Assembly (NCBI RefSeq): GCF_000516555.1
Contig: NZ_AZSJ01000003.1
Location: 2,785,993-2,849,992, forward strand
DNA from: Afipia sp. P52-10
GTDB lineage: Bacteria > Pseudomonadota > Alphaproteobacteria > Rhizobiales > Xanthobacteraceae
Direction of reading: 5' to 3'
DNA length: 64,000 bases
Shown: positions 57,973 through 64,000 of the stretch, piece after piece
Layout of the letters: every line of letters begins with the position of its first letter
Position numbering within the stretch: the first letter of the stretch is position 1
Position numbers and translations under genes: made by a program
Notes under the pieces: generated by a model
Seen by the model: the letters and a program-made list of their open reading frames with translations, nothing else
Databases searched by the model: none
Told to the model about the DNA's origin: nothing

Positions 57973-58052
57973 AGCATGATCTGTCCGCGCGACGCCCGGT
58001 TTCCCGGAACTGACCGCGCCGCATGCGGACAAGAACAACGAGTCCAACGACC

Positions 58053-59453
58053 ATGATCCCTGTAACCAGCTTTGCCGGCCAAACGGTTGCCGTGTTCGGC
58101 CTTGGCGGCTCGGGCCTTGCCAGTTGTCACGCCCTCAAGGCCGGCGGCGCAACGGTGATCGCCAGCGACGACAACGCGGAGGGCCTCGCTCAGGCGGCTG
58201 CCGCCGGGTTCACCACCGCGAACCTGCGCGAGGTGTCATGGGGGAATTTCGCGGCCCTGGTGCTGGCGCCTGGCGTGCCGCTGACGCACCCGGTTCCGCA
58301 CTGGACGGTGCTTGCTGCGCAGCGCGCCGGTGTCCCCATCATCGGCGATATCGAACTGTTCTGCCTGGAGCGGAAGCGTCATGCGCCGGACGCGCCGTTC
58401 GTGGCGGTCACCGGCACCAACGGCAAGTCCACGACCACGGCGCTGGTTGCGCATTTGATGCGCGAGGCTGGTCACGACGTCCAGATGGGCGGCAACATCG
58501 GCACCGCCATCCTGTCGCTGGAGCCGCCGCGCAACGGCCGTGTGCATGTGATCGAGATGTCGTCCTACCAAATCGATCTCACGCCGTCGCTCGCCGCTTC
58601 GGTCGGAATCCTGCTCAACGTCACTGAGGATCATCTCGATCGTCACGGCACGCTGGCGCATTATGCCGCGGTGAAGGAGCGGCTGGTTGCCAACGTGCAG
58701 GCCAGCGGGGCGGCGATCATCGGTGTCGATGACAACTGGTGCTGCGCTGCTGCCGATCGTATCGAGCAGGCCGGCAAGCGCGTGGTCCGCGTCTCGGTGC
58801 GCCAGCCGTTGGCAGATGGGATCTATGTCGAGCGCGACCAGATTGTGTCGAGCCAGGGGGGAGCGAAAACAGAGGTGGCGCGGATCGGCGGCATCGGCTC
58901 GCTGCGCGGCCTGCACAACGCACAGAATGCCGCCTGTGCGGCGGCCGCAGCGCTAGCACTTGGCGTGACGGCCGCCGTTATCCAGAAAGGCCTGCGCAGC
59001 TTTCCGGGACTGGCGCACCGCATGGAACAGGTCGGCCGGCGTGGCGGCGTGCTGTTCGTCAACGACTCCAAGGGCACCAACGCGGATGCGGCGGCGCGCG
59101 CGCTGTCGTCTTTCAATGACATCTTCTGGATCGCTGGCGGCAAGCCGAAGACTGGCGGCATCACCAGCTTGGCCGAGTTCTTCCCGCGCATCCGCAAAGC
59201 CTACCTGATCGGCGAGGCGGCGGAGGAATTCGCAAAGACTTTAGGGGCGCAGGTGCCTTACGAGATTTCGCAGACCCTCGACGCCGCGGTGCCGGCGGCT
59301 GCGCGCGATGCCGAGGCGGCGGGCCTGGCTGATCCCGTGGTGCTGCTGTCGCCCGCCTGTGCCTCGTTCGACCAGTACCGTAACTTCGAGATCCGCGGCA
59401 CGCGTTTCCGCGACCTGGTGCTGGCGCTGCCGGGCGTCGCTCCCGTTAATTAG
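58053..59453 (+). CDS. murD: UDP-MurNAc-L-alanine:D-glutamate ligase
   Basis: A 466-residue Mur ligase adding D-Glu. An N-terminal Rossmann domain ([16 protein letters not shown]) binds the uracil nucleotide; ATP loop GTNGKST (121-127); [13 protein letters not shown] and [15 protein letters not shown] are family signatures. Start ATG 58053 gives the family-like [16 protein letters not shown]; an in-frame ATG 30 bases earlier is possible. An 80-base gap after mraY contains no strong signal. Confidence 0.95.
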   Translation: MIPVTSFAGQTVAVFGLGGSGLASCHALKAGGATVIASDDNAEGLAQAAAAGFTTANLREVSWGNFAALVLAPGVPLTHPVPHWTVLAAQRAGVPIIGDIELFCLERKRHAPDAPFVAVTGTNGKSTTTALVAHLMREAGHDVQMGGNIGTAILSLEPPRNGRVHVIEMSSYQIDLTPSLAASVGILLNVTEDHLDRHGTLAHYAAVKERLVANVQASGAAIIGVDDNWCCAAADRIEQAGKRVVRVSVRQPLADGIYVERDQIVSSQGGAKTEVARIGGIGSLRGLHNAQNAACAAAAALALGVTAAVIQKGLRSFPGLAHRMEQVGRRGGVLFVNDSKGTNADAAARALSSFNDIFWIAGGKPKTGGITSLAEFFPRIRKAYLIGEAAEEFAKTLGAQVPYEISQTLDAAVPAAARDAEAAGLADPVVLLSPACASFDQYRNFEIRGTRFRDLVLALPGVAPVN

Positions 59454-59534
59454 CGTTTTCCGCAATAGCTTAACGGTCTGTAAACCACGATGAGGGACCA
59501 CTAGAGGGACACTTTTCCCGCAGGAAGCTCTCGG

Positions 59535-60683
59535 ATGATCTCGCGCGACCGACGCACGCCTCTCAGTCAATGGTGGTGGACGGTTGACCGGCTGCTGCTG
59601 GCCGCGCTGACCACGCTGATCCTTGGCGGCATCATCCTGTCGCTGGCAGCAAGTCCGCCGGTCGCCACCCGCATCGGCCTCGATCCGTTCCACTTCTTCA
59701 ACCGACATGTCATGTTCATCCTGCCGGCCTTCGCCGTGATGATCGGCGTGTCGTTCATGTCGCCGCGGCAGGTGCGCCGCTCGGCGGTGATCGTGTTTGG
59801 CATCAGCCTCGTGCTGTTGGCGGCGACGCTGGTGTTCGGCGCCGAGGTCAAAGGATCGCGGCGTTGGATTTCGATCCTTGGCATCAGCATCCAGGCGTCC
59901 GAGTTCGCAAAGCCCGCCTTTACGGTCGTGGTCGCGTGGCTGTTCGCGGAATCCGCGCGGCGGCCGGAAATGCCGGCCACGTCATTCGCACTGGCGGCGC
60001 TGCTGGTCGTCGTCGCGCTGCTGGTGCTGGAGCCCGACTTCGGTCAGACCATGCTGATCCTGATGGTCTGGGGCTCATTGTTCTTCATGGCCGGCATGCG
60101 GATGATCTGGGTGCTGGGGCTTGCCGGGGCTGCGCTCGGCGGCCTGTTCAGTGCTTATCTGTTCGTGCCGCATGTCGCCCGCCGCATCAAGCGCTTCATG
60201 GACCCGTCATCGGGCGACACCTTTCAGGTGGACATGGCGACCGAGTCGTTCGCGCGCGGCGGCTGGTTTGGGCAGGGGCCGGGCGAGGGAACAGTCAAAC
60301 GCATCTTGCCGGACAGCCATACCGATTTCGTTTTCGCCGTTGCCGCGGAGGAGTTCGGTATCGTGCTGTGCCTGATCCTGCTCGCGCTGTTTGCCTTCAT
60401 CGTGATCCGCTCGTTGCGGAACGCCTATCGCACCGAAGACCTGTTCACGCGCTTTGCGACGTCCGGCCTGGCGATCCTGTTCGGCGTTCAGTCGGCCATC
60501 AACATGGCAGTGAACCTGCACCTGATCCCAGCCAAGGGCATGACGCTGCCGTTCATTTCCTACGGTGGTTCGTCGATGATCTCACTCGCCTATGGCATGG
60601 GCATGCTGCTGGCGCTGACGCGGCAGCGGTCCGGCATCGAGCTTGAGGCGACCGGCGGCCATTTCGCGCGCAGCTATGCCTGA
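59535..60683 (+). CDS. ftsW: Lipid II polymerase FtsW (SEDS)
   Basis: A 382-residue SEDS glycosyltransferase with about ten spans. Signatures: SRRWISILGISIQASEFAKPA, VLEPDFGQTMLI, the catalytic-loop region GWFGQGPGEGTVKRILPDSHTDFVFAVAAEEFG (in pieces) and the terminal KGMTLPFISYGGSSM. It polymerises septal glycan with FtsI. The stop lies eight bases inside murG, so the genes are coupled. Confidence 0.96.
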   Translation: MISRDRRTPLSQWWWTVDRLLLAALTTLILGGIILSLAASPPVATRIGLDPFHFFNRHVMFILPAFAVMIGVSFMSPRQVRRSAVIVFGISLVLLAATLVFGAEVKGSRRWISILGISIQASEFAKPAFTVVVAWLFAESARRPEMPATSFALAALLVVVALLVLEPDFGQTMLILMVWGSLFFMAGMRMIWVLGLAGAALGGLFSAYLFVPHVARRIKRFMDPSSGDTFQVDMATESFARGGWFGQGPGEGTVKRILPDSHTDFVFAVAAEEFGIVLCLILLALFAFIVIRSLRNAYRTEDLFTRFATSGLAILFGVQSAINMAVNLHLIPAKGMTLPFISYGGSSMISLAYGMGMLLALTRQRSGIELEATGGHFARSYA

Positions 60684-61785
60684 GACCGCACCCCTCATCC
60701 TGTTGGCCGCCGGCGGTACCGGCGGCCATCTGTTTCCTGCCGAAGCGCTTGGATCCGTGCTGATGCAGCGCGGCTATCGCGTGCGTCTGGTGACGGACGA
60801 ACGGGCCGTGCGCTACAGCGGCCTGTTCTCGGAAGGGATGCTCGACGTCGTGCCGAGCGAAACGGTGCGCGGAAAGAATCCACTCGCGCTGGCCCGCACC
60901 GGCTTCATGCTGGCGAAGGGGACGTTGATCGCGCTCGGTCTCGTGCGTCGGCTGAAGCCCGCGGCGATGATCGGCTTCGGCGGTTATCCGACGCTGCCGC
61001 CGCTGATCGCCGCGCGGATGATGCGGGTGCCGACGCTCATTCACGAAGCCAATGCCGTGCTTGGCCGGGCCAACCGCTTCCTCGCCACTCGTGTCGATGC
61101 CATCGCCACCTCGCTGCCCGGCGTGTTCGATCGTGATCCCGCGCTCGCCGGCAAGAGCATGCTGACCGGCACGCCGCTGCGACCGGCGGTGCTGGCGGCT
61201 GCTGCCGTCGCCTACGACGCGCCGCAGGTGAACGGGCCGCTGCGGCTGCTGGTGGTCGGCGGCAGTCAGGGCGCGCGCATCATGGCGGATGTCGTACCTC
61301 CGGCGATCGAGCGGCTCGAACCGTCGCTCTGGAGCAGGCTCAAGCTGGTGCAGCAGGTGCGCGAAGAGGATATGGTGCGCGTGCGTGAGGTCTATGCGCG
61401 TTTGAAGATCGAGGCCGAGCTTGCGCCATTCTTCGCGGATCTGCCGCAGCGGCTGGCGACGAGCCATCTCGTGGTCTCGCGTTCGGGCGCAGGAACCGTG
61501 GCCGAACTCGCCGCCGTCGGCCGGCCCTCGATCCTGGTGCCCCTGCCGGGTTCGATCGATCAGGACCAGTTCGCCAATGCCGGTGTGTTGATGCAGGTGG
61601 GCGGTGCGATCCGCATTCCGCAGCCCGAATTCACGCCGGACCGGCTCGCGACGGAGATGTCGGCACTGGCTGCGGAACCTGCGCGCCTGGCTGCGATGGC
61701 ACAGGGCGCGCGCGGCGCAGGCACGCTGGACGCCGCCGAGCGGCTCGCCGATTTGCTGACGAAAGTGGCGGGATTGAGGGCCTGA
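60676..61785 (+). CDS. murG: UDP-GlcNAc:lipid I N-acetylglucosaminyltransferase
   Basis: A 369-residue GT-B enzyme converting lipid I to lipid II on the cytoplasmic face of the membrane. The glycine-rich loop GGTGGH is at 13-18; MIGFGGYPTLPPLIAA and IHEANAVLGRANR belong to the acceptor domain, LVVGGSQGARIMADVVP and SRSGAGTVAELAAVGRPSILVPLP (in two pieces) to the donor domain. ATG 60676 overlaps ftsW by 8 bases. Confidence 0.96.
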   Translation: MPETAPLILLAAGGTGGHLFPAEALGSVLMQRGYRVRLVTDERAVRYSGLFSEGMLDVVPSETVRGKNPLALARTGFMLAKGTLIALGLVRRLKPAAMIGFGGYPTLPPLIAARMMRVPTLIHEANAVLGRANRFLATRVDAIATSLPGVFDRDPALAGKSMLTGTPLRPAVLAAAAVAYDAPQVNGPLRLLVVGGSQGARIMADVVPPAIERLEPSLWSRLKLVQQVREEDMVRVREVYARLKIEAELAPFFADLPQRLATSHLVVSRSGAGTVAELAAVGRPSILVPLPGSIDQDQFANAGVLMQVGGAIRIPQPEFTPDRLATEMSALAAEPARLAAMAQGARGAGTLDAAERLADLLTKVAGLRA

Positions 61786-61961
61786 TTGGCCCGCCACAGG
61801 TCCCGGGTTCGACGCGGATCGAGCGCGGATATGCGCAAGTTTTGGCTTGTCATGGACGGCGAAAGCGGGGCATCCAGTATGTTCAAATCGCCTGTTGAAT
61901 CGCAGGCCTGCCTGCGATGCCGCGTCGGGTTTTCCCCGTTAGCCTTGGAGATTGAAACCTC

Positions 61962-63365
61962 ATGAGACTGCCGAGCCAGATCGGTCCCATCCATTTCGTC
62001 GGCATCGGCGGCATCGGCATGAGCGGCATCGCCGAAGTGCTCGTCAATCTCGGTTACACCGTGCAAGGCTCCGACGTTGCCGAAAGCGCCAACGTCAAGC
62101 GGCTGCGTGACAAAGCTATCATTGTGACGGTCGGTCACAAGGCTGAGAACATCGCCGGCGCCGATGTCGTCGTGGTGTCGTCGGCGATCAAACGCGACAA
62201 TCCGGAATTGATGGCGGCGCGCGCGCAGCGCATTCCGGTCGTGCGCCGCGCGGAGATGCTTGCGGAGCTGATGCGGCTGAAGAGCTGCGTGGCGATTGCC
62301 GGCACCCACGGCAAGACGACGACCACCTCGATGGTCGCGACCCTGCTCGATGCGGGCAATCTCGATCCGACCGTGATCAACGGCGGCATCATCAATGCCT
62401 ACGGCACCAATGCGCGGCTCGGCGCAGGTGACTGGATGGTTGTCGAGGCCGACGAGAGCGACGGCACGTTCCTGAAGCTTCCCGCCGACGTCGCCATCGT
62501 CACCAACATCGATCCCGAGCATCTCGATCATTTCAAAACCTTCGAGGCCGTGCAGGACGCGTTCCGCTCGTTCGTCGAAAGCGTGCCGTTCTATGGTTTC
62601 GCGGTGATGTGCATCGATCATCCGGTGGTGCAATCGCTGGTCGGCAAGATCGAGGATCGGCGCATCGTCACCTACGGCGTCAATCCGCAGGCCGATGTGC
62701 GGCTGGTCGATCTCACCGCCGAGAACGGCGGCTCCAGGTTCACGGTTGTCTTCCGCGATCGGATCAGCGGTGCCACCCACGAGATCGCCGATCTCGTGTT
62801 GCCGATGCCGGGTCGTCACAACGCGTCGAACGCGACGGCGGCAATCGCCGTTGCCCGCGAACTCGGCATTCCCGATGAGGCGATCCGCAAGGCGCTGGCG
62901 GGCTTTGGCGGCGTCAAACGCCGCTTCACCCGCACCGGCGAGTGGAAGGGCGTGGCCATCATCGACGACTATGGTCATCACCCGGTGGAAATCGCAGCGG
63001 TGCTGAAGGCCGCACGTGACTCGGCGAAGGGAAAGGTGATCGCGGTGGTGCAGCCGCATCGCTACACGCGTCTGCAGTCGCTGTTCGAGGAGTTCTGCAC
63101 CTGCTTCAACGACGCCGATGCGGTGGTGGTCGCCGACGTCTATCCGGCCGGTGAGGCGCCGATTCCGGGGATCGATCGTGACAGCTTCGTGCTGGGCCTG
63201 CGTGCGCACGGCCATCGCGAGGTGATCCCGCTGCCTGCCGCGTCGCAGCTCGCCGGCATCGTCGCCGGCCTCGCCAAGAAAGGCGACTATGTCGTCTGTC
63301 TCGGCGCCGGCAACATCACGCAGTGGGCTTACGCCCTGCCGGATGAGTTGAAGGCGTTCGGATGA
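61962..63365 (+). CDS. murC: UDP-MurNAc-L-alanine ligase
   Basis: A 467-residue Mur ligase adding L-Ala as the first stem residue. The nucleotide domain starts [20 protein letters not shown] loop GTHGKTT (114-120); [14 protein letters not shown] and [24 protein letters not shown] (in pieces) are signatures. It follows murG after 176 bases, the longest gap in the cluster; CTTGGAGATTG is its ribosome site. An internal promoter in that gap is possible. Confidence 0.96.
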   Translation: MRLPSQIGPIHFVGIGGIGMSGIAEVLVNLGYTVQGSDVAESANVKRLRDKAIIVTVGHKAENIAGADVVVVSSAIKRDNPELMAARAQRIPVVRRAEMLAELMRLKSCVAIAGTHGKTTTTSMVATLLDAGNLDPTVINGGIINAYGTNARLGAGDWMVVEADESDGTFLKLPADVAIVTNIDPEHLDHFKTFEAVQDAFRSFVESVPFYGFAVMCIDHPVVQSLVGKIEDRRIVTYGVNPQADVRLVDLTAENGGSRFTVVFRDRISGATHEIADLVLPMPGRHNASNATAAIAVARELGIPDEAIRKALAGFGGVKRRFTRTGEWKGVAIIDDYGHHPVEIAAVLKAARDSAKGKVIAVVQPHRYTRLQSLFEEFCTCFNDADAVVVADVYPAGEAPIPGIDRDSFVLGLRAHGHREVIPLPAASQLAGIVAGLAKKGDYVVCLGAGNITQWAYALPDELKAFG

Positions 63366-63400
63366 GTCAGCTGGGGTCGGCCGAGAGGCCATGACAAGTA

Positions 63401-64000
63401 ATGACATCGACATTTCCCGACATCACCCCCGAGTTGAAAGCCGCGATGCCGGAGCTGCGCGGTCGGCTCGGCGCCAACCAGGAGATGGCGCCGCTGACCT
63501 GGTTTCGTGTCGGTGGTCCGGCGCAGGTGTTGTTCACGCCGGCCGACGAGGACGATCTCGCTTACTTCCTGACTCGGCTGCCAGCCGACATCCCGGTCTA
63601 TCCGGTCGGTGTCGGTTCGAACTTGATCGTACGCGATGGCGGCGTACCGGGCGTGATCATCCGCCTGTCGCCACGCGGCTTCGGTGAAGCCATCGGAGAC
63701 GGAGACACCGTGCGCGCAGGTGCTGCGGCCCTCGACAAGCGTGTGGCGGAGGCGGCGGCTGCGGCGAACATCACCGGGTTGGAGTTCTACTTCGGCATTC
63801 CAGGATCGATCGGCGGCGCGCTGCGGATGAATGCGGGCGCCAATGGTGGCGAGACCAAGGACGTGCTGATCGAGGCGAGGGGCGTGACGCGCAACGGCGA
63901 GAAGCGCGTGTTCTCCAGCGCCGACATGAAGTTCGTGTATCGCAACTCCGGCGTCGAGGACGGCGTGATCTTCACCGGCGCCCTCTACCGTGGCCGCAAC
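63401..64000 (+). CDS. murB: UDP-N-acetylenolpyruvoylglucosamine reductase (partial, runs off window)
   Basis: The first 200 codons of MurB, which reduces enolpyruvyl-UDP-GlcNAc to UDP-MurNAc with FAD and NADPH. After [20 protein letters not shown] come [19 protein letters not shown], the FAD-phosphate motif [18 protein letters not shown], and [22 protein letters not shown], all diagnostic. The frame is still open at the window end. ATG 63401 starts 35 bases after murC; GAGAGG 12 bases upstream is a distant ribosome site. Confidence 0.95.
   Translation, partial: MTSTFPDITPELKAAMPELRGRLGANQEMAPLTWFRVGGPAQVLFTPADEDDLAYFLTRLPADIPVYPVGVGSNLIVRDGGVPGVIIRLSPRGFGEAIGDGDTVRAGAAALDKRVAEAAAAANITGLEFYFGIPGSIGGALRMNAGANGGETKDVLIEARGVTRNGEKRVFSSADMKFVYRNSGVEDGVIFTGALYRGRN

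Noticed and set aside
61560-63413. Minus-strand open frame of about 615 codons
   Set aside because: Antisense to murG and murC; no family motif.

Overview
The window looks like chromosome of a high-G+C alphaproteobacterium of the Bradyrhizobium/Afipia/Rhodopseudomonas group (Bradyrhizobiaceae/Nitrobacteraceae). Evidence: meso-DAP type cell-wall genes, a thiO-thiS-thiG-thiE-thiC operon behind a TPP riboswitch, a perfect Irr-type iron box before bacterioferritin, an alphaproteobacterial GTTC-N7-GTTC SOS-type site, YkuD and extensin-type envelope proteins, and short palindromic repeats of the kind scattered through these genomes. The genus cannot be fixed from the sequence alone. No tRNA, CRISPR array, transposase or integrase gene was recognised.

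Layout. 0-0.4 kb: 5' part of a minus-strand protein with a degenerate receiver domain. 0.8-6.3 kb: a minus-strand Baeyer-Villiger monooxygenase/SCP2-like/alpha-beta hydrolase operon, divergent from a nitronate monooxygenase-like gene and an aminoglycoside-phosphotransferase-like kinase. 6.4-10.3 kb: a long palindromic repeat, two tandem SMP-30 lactonase genes separated by a terminator, a GNAT acetyltransferase and a DUF1963 protein. 10.3-15.4 kb: HAD hydrolase, a divergent MoxR ATPase/VWA pair and two sulfurtransferases. 15.5-24.7 kb: envelope genes (L,D-transpeptidase, lytic transglycosylase, UPF0114 membrane protein, two small glycine-zipper secreted proteins), a D-2-hydroxyacid dehydrogenase and the ABC-F factor EttA. 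25.4-26.3 kb: bfd and bfr. 26.3-29.2 kb: two divergent hypothetical genes over the SOS-like promoter, a VOC protein, a small membrane protein and an enoyl-CoA hydratase-like gene.

29.2-30.3 kb is a visibly AT-richer island holding the wreck of a toxin/immunity pair: a toxin reading frame with one in-frame stop and one frameshift, overlapping an immunity-like frame with its own frameshift. 30.3-32.8 kb: DUF2277, a flavin-dependent monooxygenase, an uncharacterised protein and DUF4180. 32.8-37.6 kb: thiamine operon. 37.6-43.3 kb: more envelope functions (SLT, PilZ, DUF4403, a second L,D-transpeptidase, a 27-residue membrane peptide, an extensin-like lipoprotein). 43.2-46.9 kb: a possible leader ORF, an ABC exporter and a thiolase-like/DUF35 pair. 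47.0-47.4 kb: RNase P RNA (minus). 47.5-50.2 kb: a TPR-caspase-fold protein whose catalytic Cys is replaced by Ser, and an AmpD-like amidase.

50.7-64.0 kb is the dcw cluster, all on the plus strand: rsmH-ftsL-ftsI-murE-murF-mraY-murD-ftsW-murG-murC-murB (murB runs off the end). Several junctions overlap by 4-8 bases, which suggests one coupled transcription/translation unit for the cytoplasmic steps of peptidoglycan synthesis and for septation. The amidase just upstream and the transpeptidases and lytic enzymes elsewhere act on the same polymer.
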